Shown here piece after piece: positions 6,588 through 13,111 of a DNA stretch of 13,111 bases. Source of the stretch: Baffinella frigidus (taxonomy: Eukaryota > Cryptophyceae > Cryptomonadales > Baffinellaceae). The stretch lies in the NCBI GenBank assembly GCA_026770585.1, contig MU646405.1, forward strand, positions 496,815 to 509,925, written 5' to 3'. The position numbers and the translations under genes were made by a program. Positions within the stretch are counted from its first letter, which is position 1. Every line of letters begins with the position of its first letter. A model generated the notes under the pieces. It was not told where the DNA came from. It was given only the letters and a program-made list of their open reading frames with translations, and ran no database searches.

Positions 6588-6675
6588 AGTTCTGGTGTCC
6601 GCCTATGGTGGGAGCTCGAAGAACCTAAAGGACCTAAAGGATGGGAGCTCGAAGAACCTGAAAGACCTCAATGAT
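6588..6675 (+). repeat. Family B 3' fragment with a 33-bp tandem duplication
   Basis: The block GTGTCCGCCTATGGTGGGAG is followed by two direct 33-base units (6610-6642, 6643-6675), each starting GGGAGCTCGAAGAACCT. Confidence 0.75.
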
Positions 6676-6730
6676 CTGAAATGTGGCGCTGCTCGCAGAA
6701 CGCGCAGACCACCCCAGACGCCAAATCAAG

Positions 6731-6760
6731 CAGCAGGACCAGAAGCAGCAGGACCAGAAG
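6731..6760 (+). repeat. 15-bp perfect tandem duplication
   Basis: CAGCAGGACCAGAAG occurs twice head to tail inside a GC-rich stretch (6676-6790) that is not part of family B. Confidence 0.85.
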
Positions 6761-6792
6761 TTCCCTCGTGGCCGCGAGAGCCCTGTTTCCAA

Positions 6793-6915
6793 GCCGGTTT
6801 CTGCCGCGATCCTTTTACACCGGGGGGCTTGATGTGATCCGAAAGGAAGCATGGCCTTTCTGCAGGATAAGTTCCGGTGTCCGCCTTATGGTGGAAGTTA
6901 AAAAACCCTCAAGGA
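6793..6915 (+). repeat. Dispersed repeat family B, copy 4 (3' half only)
   Basis: It begins AGCCGGTTTCTGCCGCGATC and continues through CTTGATGTGATCCGAAAGG to GTGTCCGCC; the upstream half is absent. Confidence 0.75.
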
Positions 6916-7142
6916 CCTAAAGAACCCTGTTTCCATCTCGCGGGCGATTGTCATTCTTGCCAGGGAGGTCCCGTCTTGCTTTGCACACCCCATGGAAACT
7001 TCGAACCAAGCACCGCTTCTTTTGAACCATCACTGGTTCACTCCATGAATGTCCACCAATTTCACTGCTCTGACCAGCCGCCGCCTACTAGCAGTCTCGC
7101 TAATGAGTTGGCAGATCCCGTCAAGAAACTTTACACTAAAGT
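6916..7142 (+). other. Unique stretch with a weak open frame
   Basis: A plus-strand frame stays open to a stop at 7144-7146 and its tail (LANELADPVKKLYTKV) looks more protein-like than its surroundings, with acceptor-like TTGCCAG at 6957-6963. Upstream the same frame lies in family B repeat, so at most a last exon would start here. A GAACCA/TGGTTC hairpin lies near 7024-7039. No family is recognised. Confidence 0.2.
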
Positions 7143-7399
7143 CTGAACCCTAAACCCAAAACCCAAAACCCAAAACTGTAAACCCCAAAACCTAAAACCT
7201 AAAACCTAAAACCTAAAACCTTCACCCTAAACCTTACACCCTAAACCCTAAACCCTTAACCCTGATCCCTAAACCCAAAACTCTGAACCCTAGACCCTCA
7301 ACCCTCAACCCTCAACCATAAAACCTAAATCCTAAACCCCAAACCCTAAACCCCAAACCCTAAAGCTTAAACCCTAAACCATAGACCCTACGCCTCAAC
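7143..7399 (-). repeat. C-rich telomere-like array, left half
   Basis: Units are CCCTAAA, CCCAAAA, CCTAAAA (a run at about 7187-7220), CCCTCAA (about 7296-7317) and CCCCAAA. Polarity matches the chromosome-end telomere. Confidence 0.9.
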
Positions 7400-7413
7400 T
7401 CATAAAGCCGGTC

Positions 7414-7718
7414 TTTTGAGCGGGCTGATCTGAAAAACGGTCACCTCATTTTTAAAAAATGGCCGGAGATCCTTACATTTTCCCTTAAGCCCAAAATTCT
7501 AAATGGCCGGAAACGATTTTGAAAAAGACGAATCCCATTTTTTTTCAGCCCACGGCGCCCCGCATGGCGCACCCCCACTCCCCGCACCTCAACTGACCCC
7601 CCCCCCCCTCCCCCCCCCCTACCCACCCCCCGCCTGGAACCTGAAACAAAATTTCAAAAAAAATCAGGCTTGAGATTGACCGTTTGTACAGGTTATTTGC
7701 ATCAGGCCGCTTAAAAAA
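7414..7718. mobile_element. About 305-bp foldback element inserted in the C-rich array
   Basis: The left end TTTTGAGCGGGCTGAT (7414-7429) and AAACGGTCA (7435-7443) are mirrored by TGACCGTTT (7677-7685) and ATCAGGCCGCTTAAAA (7701-7716). The interior has two ATGGCCGGA copies and a long C-tract (about 7596-7630). Like-oriented CCCTAAA-type arrays flank both sides, which argues for insertion into one former array. The ends match imperfectly, so it is old. Confidence 0.6.
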
Positions 7719-7726
7719 ACGTCTAT

Positions 7727-7890
7727 AACCCCAAAACCCTCAACCTCAAACCCTCAACCCTACACCCTAAAATCTAATCCCTAAACCCTGACTCCTAACC
7801 CCTAAACCCTGAGCCTTGAAACCACACCCTGAACCCTGAACCCTGAACTCTCACCCCTAAACCCTGAACCCTGAACCCTGGACCCTAAGC
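7727..7890 (-). repeat. C-rich telomere-like array, right half
   Basis: CCCTCAA, CCCTAAA and a homogeneous CCCTGAA block (about 7816-7880), same polarity as 7143-7399. Confidence 0.9.
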
Positions 7891-7928
7891 CCGACTGTTG
7901 GCTCTGAAAGCATCACTCTCAAATCCCA

Positions 7929-7974
7929 AGCTCTCTCTCTTCCCCTTTCTCGCTCGCTCTCTCTCTTTCTCTAT
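7929..7974. repeat. CT-rich polypyrimidine tract
   Basis: An imperfect CT microsatellite follows the array; a C-run lies farther on at about 8058-8067. Confidence 0.8.
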
Positions 7975-8211
7975 GATGTCAAGGCGCCGCAAGAGTCGCC
8001 CTTTTGGGGGTTGACGACCACACACCTTCCTGCCTCCTTTAGGTCCTCCCTGCCTCGCCCCCCCCCCTTCCGGATCATTGACCCAATCGCAAAGATGCGA
8101 GTGAGTCCCCACCCTCAGACCCTCCCTCTCTACATGGTAGAACGCAGCTGTTAGAGAGATGCGTCTTCTACAGAGATGCGTCTGCTCGACACGTTGCCGT
8201 CCCCACCCTCC
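7975..8211. other. Spacer with AGAGATGCGTCT repeats
   Basis: No gene is seen. AGAGATGCGTCT occurs twice near 8154 and 8172, the second followed by GCTCGAC; a related copy is at about 10101-10119. Confidence 0.5.
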
Positions 8212-8300
8212 CTCCTTTAGGTCCTTTAGGTTTTAAGTTTTCTCAACATGACACGCCCTTCCGCAGAAAGGATCTGCAGAGAAAGTATTTTTGCCTTCGG
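8212..8300 (-). repeat. Inverted third copy of the 95-bp family B module
   Basis: The reverse complement reads CTTTCTCTGCAG, CCTTTCTGCGGAAGGGCGTG, then AAAACCTAAAGGACCTAAAG, matching 5725-5800 in order. Confidence 0.75.
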
Positions 8301-8375
8301 ATCGCATTTAGGTCTCCAGTGCAGGCTCGTGACCTCTCTTGATCGCAGCTGTGGACAGATGCGTCTTTTGTTAGA

Positions 8376-8606
8376 GGGGGGGGAAAGCGAGGTTTAATAA
8401 GTTGACAAACACGACCGCTGCAGGCCACGTGGAGAGGTAGGCCGAGACGCAGGGCTCTCACGCCCATCACCACCCCTAAGGGTGGATCATTCAATGGAAC
8501 GCCTCGCCCGCTAGGACGAGCTACCTATCAGTGAGGGCACAACCCAACCGCGGGGCAAGCCCAAGGCCGGGGGGGGGGGAAGCGAGGGTTAATAAGATGA
8601 CAAACA
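8376..8606 (+). repeat. Direct repeat pair of about 37 bp, 194 bp apart
   Basis: A G-run then AAGCGAGGTTTAATAAG and TGACAAACAC at about 8376-8412 recurs at about 8570-8606 with few changes. The intervening 160 bases hold no recognisable gene. Confidence 0.7.
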
Positions 8607-8750
8607 CACTTATTGACACTTATTGACTTTATTCGAAAGTGAAATGCACGGTGCAAGAATTGAGGCGAGGATAGAAAAATATCTGGGAAATGCACTAGCA
8701 TTTTCCTACCCAAGAAACTGCCACTACCCACATTGGGGAAGTCCATCAGA
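8607..8750 (+). repeat. Family D direct repeat, copy 1
   Basis: CACTTATTGACACTTATTGA through CGAAAGTGAAATGCACGG, AATTGAGGCGAG and AAGAAACTGCCACTACCCA aligns with 9072-9210; the middle is less conserved. Confidence 0.8.
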
Positions 8751-8782
8751 GGCAGAAATCCATAAGGAAGCCCAGTCCCCCG

Positions 8783-8962
8783 CTACTGAAAAGCCACAGG
8801 GGAAGTTTCAGAAAGTAGCGGAAGCATATGCTTCCGCTATTTGGAGCCATTTTCACCTCAAAAGACAATTTCTGCCCCCAAGGACATGACCAAAAATCGT
8901 CCAAAGGCAACAATAGTGTCGTGTCCAGAGAAATTGAGACTTCCCCTGTGGCTTTGCAGTAG
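8783..8962. mobile_element. 180-bp element with 24-bp terminal inverted repeats
   Basis: 8783-8806 (CTACTGAAAAGCCACAGG onward) and 8939-8962 are reverse complements with one mismatch in 24, the inner 17 being perfect. Inside lie the 24-bp palindrome (8816-8839) and the family C segment. The right part is shared with 6117-6235, where the left inverted end is not recognisable. There is no coding capacity. Confidence 0.75.
8811..8858. other. 24-bp perfect palindrome with conserved flanks, copy 2
   Basis: 8816-8839 is TAGCGGAAGCAT followed by its exact reverse complement. Flanks AAAGT and TTTGGAGCCATTT are the same as around 5827-5848, while the inner bases differ in a compensated way. Confidence 0.85.
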
Positions 8963-9071
8963 GAAGTTCCTAGCGATGGCTCCCCGCAGAGCACCCCGTT
9001 GTGTGAGGGCCTCTGTTTACAAATGGTACCGGTATTCCATACACAGTTGCCCCCGTGCACGTTCCTTCGAG

Positions 9072-9210
9072 CACTTATTGACACTTATTGACTTTATTCG
9101 AAAGTGAAATGCACGGCACAGAATTGAGGCGAGCTTAGAAAAATATCCGGGTAATCATCCGGTTGAATCCTAAGGCAAGAAACTGCCACTACCCATAGTA
9201 GGGGAGATTC
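9072..9210 (+). repeat. Family D direct repeat, copy 2
   Basis: Offset by 465 bases from copy 1, it starts with the same 45-base stretch without change up to GCACGG, then diverges. Downstream, CCGGTGA (9234-9240) and TCACCGG (9245-9251) form a small hairpin. Confidence 0.8.
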
Positions 9211-9251
9211 ACCAAGATTTTACCCACCAAAACCCGGTGACGGATCACCGG

Positions 9252-9450
9252 TCGGTGAGGCAAGCCCCTGATATCTCCCGTGAAGCACCCACGAGGCCTC
9301 CACCTTATCCACACACAGTTGCCCCGGGCTGGGCAAAAATGTGTGGACCACTCTCCTTACGGGCCATTCATACCACGCGAGGAGAGCAGACAAAACCCCC
9401 TCCCCCACCTAGGCCCCCACGTTGCGATGTGAGAAAAGGCCCTTCTGTGC
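9252..9450. other. Unassigned spacer
   Basis: No gene or array is recognised; ACACAGTTGCCCC at about 9310 echoes 9040. Confidence 0.4.
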
Positions 9451-9511
9451 AGCCTTGATCGGACAGGTGATGAGCCTCCCACTGAGGCTCACCACCTGTC
9501 CGACCAAGGCT
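9451..9511 (-). ncRNA. Near-perfect 28-bp hairpin; candidate structured RNA or foldback
   Basis: 9451-9478 and 9484-9511 are complementary at 26 of 28 positions around a 5-base loop (CCACT on the plus strand). In a minus-strand transcript both exceptions become G-U pairs, so the stem would be unbroken. No promoter is visible. The size resembles short precursor hairpins, but a transposon foldback fits equally well. Confidence 0.45.
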
Positions 9512-9877
9512 CACACTTCGGTGGTGTCTACCCCCCCCAAGGTCCCCTGCTTGGCCTCAGTCGCTCCTGGCAGCAGGACACCGAGACCGCGCTCGTCATG
9601 CTACAGGACGACCCTGGGTATCCTCCTCGTAAGCTGCCGACTCATGTCCCTACCGTGCGGTATCAGGACAGCATCTTACAGGGGTGTGAGGTGCGGTTGC
9701 CGCAAAAGGCTCCATACCACCCCCCCCTACCTCCCTCGCGAGTCGTCTCCTCGCTAGCTCGTCTCTCGCACCTCCACTTGGCAGCCTTGAGTCAAAGAAT
9801 CGCACCTGCCCAAGGGGAGGTTTGAGCCAAGACACTGGACCAACCAGCTCAGGCGAGCGGGTGTGCAAGATACAGTT
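9512..9877. other. Unassigned GC-rich spacer
   Basis: Several overlapping frames are open on both strands, none with recognisable protein character. No repeats stand out. Confidence 0.4.
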
Positions 9878-10025
9878 CGCAGAAGGGTACAAGCTGTCGT
9901 TCAAACCAATGCAATACATGCAGTGTGTTTCAAATATTCGGTTGCAAAGGTCGCAGAAGGGTTCACGCTGTTGTTCAAAACAGTACAATACATGCAATGT
10001 GTTTCAAAAATTCGGTTGCAAAGGT
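9878..10025 (+). repeat. Two tandem copies of a 74-bp unit
   Basis: 9878-9951 and 9952-10025 are head to tail, each beginning CGCAGAAGGGT and ending TTCGGTTGCAAAGGT with only a handful of differences. Both units have exactly the same length. Confidence 0.9.
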
Positions 10026-10127
10026 TCTAGTGATGAGGTGCGTGCAGGATATTGGGCTGGAATGTAAACCTAAAACATGTGGGGGCAGCAAAGCGGAGGC
10101 AGAGATGCGTCTCCTCGACCCCGTCCA

Positions 10128-10152
10128 TAAATAATATAAATAAATAAATAAA
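10128..10152 (+). repeat. (AAAT)n microsatellite
   Basis: ATAAATAATATAAATAAATA and following AAAT units. Confidence 0.85.
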
Positions 10153-10490
10153 GGGTCATCCGTGATGAACGCAGAGCGGACGTGGAAAGGACGTAATTGG
10201 TCATAATATTGTGAAACGTGTAGTAAAATAAGCCGCATTGCACGTTTTTTAACTATTTGACCCATCACGACCTCAGATATTTCCGTTGGGGTCTCAGGGG
10301 GTGTGTCTTGACAGAGCCGTCAATATCAAAAGGTGGACGCGACAGTATTTATGACAAACGAACAGATTTTTTCCCCCCTTAATTAACACGGGTCACTCCC
10401 ACGGGTCACGTTGGGGAGCTGCAACTTTCTTCGTGTAGGTGTGACGGGTTTCAGGGGACGGGTGGAGAGAGAGGCAGAGAGAGGAGGACA
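10153..10490. other. Spacer with a half-end of the 336-bp element
   Basis: CGTGTAGTAAAATAAGCC (10217-10234) followed by TTTTTTAAC resembles the right inverted end at 5288-5318, with no matching partner found. A tandem CACGGGTCACTCC pair lies at about 10387-10411. No gene is seen. Confidence 0.45.
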
Positions 10491-11105
10491 GTGGGAAGCC
10501 CGGCCTGTTCGCCCGTGGTGCGCCACGCCGGTTTCACGGTTGTTGCACCTCAAGTCTCAGCGAGCGGACGCTTCAACAACTTGAGGGGGTGGTCCCTACG
10601 ACCGTTGTCTTTCGTCGCACCGAGGCCGCTCCACTCCGCGTGCGGCGGGGAGGCGTTCGAAACATCGCCACCGTCGTGTCTCCAGTGCGGTTTCGCTCTC
10701 CACGCGGCCAGCGCTGCGTCCTGTCAAAGTCCCAGGAGTTGCAGCCCGTCGCTACAGCTCCAACTTATGCCGAACGCCTCAAAGGGCGATGACAGCGATG
10801 GAAGCGCAGGATCTGCTGGGGTGGATGGTGGCGGTGACGGGAAGAGGGGCGGCTCCTGGAAAGGCGAGGAAGGTATGGTGCGCCTCGCAGAAGCTTTCTT
10901 CCAAGCAACCACCAAGGAGTCGGTCGACAACGAAGACATTCTTCCCCAGGAAGACTCGGACGAGTGCGCACTCTCAGGTGATCGATCTTTTCGGCGGCCA
11001 TGCAGACGATTGGGGCCACCTACCCCCCATCATGCGAGACAGGATACTGCAAGGTTTCCAACTGCGTCCCCCCTAACGAGACGACATGAACCCCTGACAC
11101 GGTGA
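10491..11105 (+). CDS. GC-rich candidate coding region, unidentified
   Basis: A 204-codon plus-strand frame spans this stretch. Its middle (Gly/Ser/Asp-rich, then VRLAEAFFQATTKES) is plausible, but its end is not. In another plus-strand frame a more protein-like segment begins exactly after CTCTCAG at 10977: VIDLFGGHADDWGHLPPIMR, then DRILQG, with a possible donor AAG|GTTTCC at 11053/11054. The W-G-x-LPP-x-x-R-x-x-x-LQ pattern is seen in various proteins, but it is short and I cannot assign a family. A donor-like AAG|GTATGG at about 10870 would give an intron of about 107 bases before this exon. Exon structure, start and product are all uncertain; a decayed gene is possible. Confidence 0.35.
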   Translation: MGSPACSPVVRHAGFTVVAPQVSASGRFNNLRGWSLRPLSFVAPRPLHSACGGEAFETSPPSCLQCGFALHAASAASCQSPRSCSPSLQLQLMPNASKGDDSDGSAGSAGVDGGGDGKRGGSWKGEEGMVRLAEAFFQATTKESVDNEDILPQEDSDECALSGDRSFRRPCRRLGPPTPHHARQDTARFPTASPLTRRHEPLTR

Positions 11106-11179
11106 TGGGCGCATGGTGCAGTCTTCGGCATCTTCTCAGCATGTTTCCCGGAGGCGGTCGGGCCTGGCGGCGCGGGCGG

Positions 11180-11466
11180 TGCGCGCCCCCCCCTCCCGAA
11201 AGCCACGCTAAGCGCCCGGTCGGCAGTCGCGCCTGCTCTCCGCGTGGACCCCTCTCGACCCGCGGAGATTGCGCGACCCACCACACGTGGATATTTGCCG
11301 AATCGTGAACCCCACACCCCAAACCCTCACCCCTAAACCCTGTAGCATAAACCCTACACCCCCTTTGCGCAGCGAACAACAAGCGGATGCGCCTGCACTT
11401 CAACAAGATAGGTGCGCCCCACCCCCTCCCGAATGCCACTGTCAACGCCCCGTCGACAGTCGCGCC
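11180..11466 (+). repeat. Pair of GC-rich direct repeats, 232 bp apart
   Basis: 11180-11233 and 11412-11466 share GTGCGC, a C-run with CTCCCGAA, GCCAC, CGCCC, GTCG and CAGTCGCGCC in the same order. A C-rich telomere-like array lies between them. Confidence 0.7.
11304..11361 (-). repeat. Short C-rich telomere-like array
   Basis: CCCCAAA, CCCTCAC, CCCTAAA and CCCTACA units, partly decayed. Confidence 0.75.
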
Positions 11467-11490
11467 CCCCCAGAGGACCCTCCAAAATTG

Positions 11491-11592
11491 TGCTTAACCC
11501 TCAACCCCTCAACCCTCAACCCCTCAGCCCCTCAACCCTCAACCCTAAACCACGCACCCGAGACCTGAAACCCTACACCCAAAACCCTACAC
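11491..11592 (-). repeat. C-rich telomere-like array, CCCTCAA type
   Basis: Mostly CCCTCAA/CCCCTCAA units, ending in CCCTAAA, CCCTACA and CCCAAAA. Confidence 0.85.
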
Positions 11593-11631
11593 TGTCAACA
11601 GGGTACCAGCTGTACGGCAAAGAGCAGTCGC

Positions 11632-11948
11632 GGCGCGTGCCGGCCGTGCGCGCCAAGCCGGGAAACCCAGGTACATGCGTATTCCGCACATCGCTGCTTT
11701 TCTAGCGTGAAGCGGTCGTGTTTGTCAACATATTAAACCTCGCCTCCCCCCCGTTTTCCCGTTAGTTTCATGCATATCTACGGGCGCGCGCACTGAGCTG
11801 CCGCGCTGTGTGCTCCAAGCCGAGAAACCGAGGTACCGACTGTACAGGGTTACCTCGCTCGTAAGGAGGCGCATTATCCAGAGCCCTTGGGTGGTCCTAG
11901 AGGGGGGCGCGTGCCGGCCGTGCGCGCCAAACCGGGAAACCGTGGTAC
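11632..11948 (+). repeat. Dispersed 43-bp direct repeat
   Basis: 11632-11674 and 11906-11948 match at 40 of 43 positions, from GGCGCGTGCCGGCCGTGCGC to GGTAC. A partial third copy (CCAAGCCGAGAAACCGAGGTAC without its 5' half) lies at about 11814-11835. Each GGTAC is followed within about 20 bases by an ATGC-TATCC type motif (11674, 11958) that reappears at 12138-12164. No gene is visible in between. Confidence 0.75.
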
Positions 11949-11965
11949 CCACGCGGGATGCATAT

Positions 11966-12128
11966 CCAAGGGAGGGAGGGAGATAGGGGGGGGGGGAAGG
12001 GAGAGGATGCGAGAGAGAGAGAGGAGAGAGAGAGAGGAGAGAGAGAGGAGAGAGAAAGGAGAGAGAAGGGAGAGAGAGAGAGGAGAGAGAGAGAGGAGAG
12101 AGAGAGGAGAGAGAGAGGAGAGAGCGAG
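11966..12128 (+). repeat. GA/GGA purine microsatellite
   Basis: GGGAGGGAG and a G-run lead into (GAGAGAGAGG)n to about 12126. Minus-strand frames give Ser-Leu repeats only. Confidence 0.9.
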
Positions 12129-12320
12129 AGTTATCCCAGGTACTGACGCGCCATGCATATCCTAGCTCTGCCTCACCCAGGGTGGCTGACTATTCTCAAG
12201 TTGGCATGCTGGGTTTGCGGTACACACCCGTCAACTTTGGAGCGGACCACCGGGGGCTTCACGGATACAGTCCATCTAAACGATTTGTACTAGAATCTTA
12301 TCCATTGCCCTAGAACCTAA
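12129..12320. other. Unassigned spacer
   Basis: No gene or array is recognised beyond the GGTAC and ATGCATATCC echo at 12138-12164. Confidence 0.4.
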
Positions 12321-12322
12321 CC

Positions 12323-12356
12323 GGAATTTCACCTTGAATTCAAGGTGAAAAATTCC
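12323..12356. other. 24-bp perfect palindrome with extended stem
   Basis: 12327-12350 is TTTCACCTTGAA followed by its exact reverse complement. GGAA outside pairs with TTCC at the other side after a two-base bulge, extending the stem. Confidence 0.85.
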
Positions 12357-12399
12357 TCGGTCGCTGCCAAGTGGTTTGTGCGACAGACCACGCAGCGGG

Positions 12400-12426
12400 C
12401 TACCTGGTTGGAGATCAACCAGGGTA
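12400..12426. other. Small hairpin
   Basis: CTACCTGGTTG pairs with CAACCAGGGTAG with one bulged base around the loop GAGAT. Confidence 0.7.
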
Positions 12427-12455
12427 GGATATGTGCGCCTGCCGAAGTTACCAGG

Positions 12456-12577
12456 GCAACGGACTGAAATCAGGGTAGTCACCAGGGGGGGCTCCTACGA
12501 GAAATCCGGGTCTAGGAGCCCTACGGCCTACCGTAGTCAATACCGTAGGCGCAACTACCCTGATTTCAGTCCGTTGC
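12456..12577. mobile_element. 122-bp element: perfect 24-bp inverted ends enclosing two hairpins
   Basis: 12456-12479 (GCAACGGACTGAAATCAGGG and four more bases) is exactly reverse complementary to 12554-12577. Inside, GGGCTCCTA (12489-12497) pairs perfectly with 12513-12521, and CTACGG (12521-12526) pairs with CCGTAG (12531-12536) around CCTA. Folded as one strand this is a three-way junction. No coding capacity and no obvious target-site duplication. It is a foldback transposon or a structured RNA; the sequence does not decide. Confidence 0.7.
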
Positions 12578-12597
12578 TCTATGCAAGTCCAGCTGTG

Positions 12598-12672
12598 CGT
12601 CATATATGACGCGTCATATATGGATATGACGCGTCATATATGACCGTATATGACGCTTCATATATGGATATC
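12598..12672 (+). repeat. Tandem palindromic TATATGACGCGTCATATA repeats
   Basis: 12601-12622 is a perfect 22-bp palindrome centred on TGACGCGTCA. Two further, shorter or decayed copies follow at about 12625-12642 and 12645-12666 at 20-22 base spacing, separated by GGA and CCG. Confidence 0.85.
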
Positions 12673-13111
12673 TAAGCGGGGCCGACGCTTCTCGAAGCCT
12701 CATCGTCACGCCGCGTCGTATCCTACACATATCCCTCATATCTGATTGGGATTCTGCCCCATCGTCACTCGCTGCCCTGCGCCTTCCCACTCGAGTACGC
12801 TGGAGGAACCTATTTACATGTGGGGTTGTAAACATTTGTACCAGGATAGGGTATTCTAACCTCGTGACTGTGCTAATTTTGCAGAGTTAACGTGACCAAT
12901 CAACGAAATTTACCACCCAAACGCCCACTTTTCAAGCACCTCGGTTTTGCATTGGCCCCTCTAGCATTCTCGTGTGGTCCCTGTCCGCATTCGCGCTCCG
13001 CGACTAATGCCCGGTGCTTTCATCCCCACGGCGCCCCCCCCCCCCCTGACTTGGCTAACCTCCTGACCCTGCGTCCCTCCTAACGGCGCTCCCTCGCATA
13101 TTTCAGGATAC
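12673..13111. other. Unassigned terminal stretch
   Basis: No array or recognised gene. Acceptor-like ends TTTTGCAG (near 12878-12885) and TATTTCAG (13099-13106) and a short open plus-strand frame (12892-13083) could mark exons of a gene continuing past the window, but the peptide resembles nothing I know. Confidence 0.35.

Noticed and set aside
8746-9084. 112-codon minus-strand frame
   Set aside because: It lies across the 180-bp foldback element, shares that repeat's sequence and has no protein-like conservation.
11020-11445. 141-codon minus-strand frame
   Set aside because: It crosses two GC-rich direct repeats and a telomere-like array, and no domain is seen.
1-13111. Autonomous transposon, retroelement or viral gene
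   Set aside because: No reverse transcriptase, integrase, transposase or capsid motif was seen in any frame long enough to judge; all mobile units here appear non-coding.

Overview
This window is a eukaryotic chromosome end. Positions 1-60 are about eight and a half perfect CCTAAAC heptamers, the TTTAGGG-type telomere read on its C-rich strand, which is the polarity expected when base 1 is the outer tip of a left chromosome arm. TTTAGGG telomeres occur in land plants, many green algae, dinoflagellates, coccidian apicomplexans and several other protists. The small GT-AG-type introns, the modest gene content and the many scrambled heptamer arrays fit a unicellular alga or other protist. The sequence alone does not name the species. 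No prokaryotic operon, rRNA gene, convincing tRNA or CRISPR array is visible.

Layout. 1-600: telomere, then a polarity switch into G-rich heptamer arrays (TTCAGGG, TGAGGGG, TTTCGGG, TTTAGGG). 600-1350: scattered telomere-like heptamers, a 151-bp foldback element (847-997) and a head-to-head pair of telomere-like arrays around a hairpin (1143-1352). 1495-1714: GA/GACA microsatellite. 1767-2480: a decayed satellite interrupted by an element with perfect 18-bp inverted ends (2082-2193). 2486-3560: more G-rich arrays, a possible orphan exon on the minus strand (2675-2767), a second copy of the 150-bp foldback element in inverted orientation (2774-2923), and another foldback (3026-3165). 3811-4659, minus strand: the best protein-coding evidence, a two-exon PLAT/LH2-domain gene pointing toward the telomere, apparently lacking the second half of the domain. 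4983-5318: a 336-bp foldback element with 30-bp inverted ends. 5357-6920: a mosaic of a dispersed repeat family. 7143-7890: C-rich telomere-like arrays split by a 305-bp foldback. 8212-9210: further pieces of the same dispersed families, including an inverted copy, a 24-bp-TIR element and a 465-bp-offset direct repeat. 9451-9511: a near-perfect 28-bp-stem hairpin. 9878-10025: a 74-bp tandem duplication. 10491-11105: a GC-rich stretch with a possible exon. 11180-12130: direct repeats, C-rich arrays and a GA microsatellite. 12327-12672: a cluster of palindromes, including a 122-bp element whose 24-bp inverted ends enclose two smaller hairpins. 12673-13111: nothing assigned.

As a whole this looks like subtelomere built by local amplification of single telomeric-heptamer variants and by repeated insertion or duplication of short non-autonomous foldback elements. 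No transposase is visible. The two observations most worth follow-up are the PLAT gene recovered by splicing, and a pair of related repeats in which the inner bases of a 22-bp palindrome differ between copies while perfect self-complementarity is kept.
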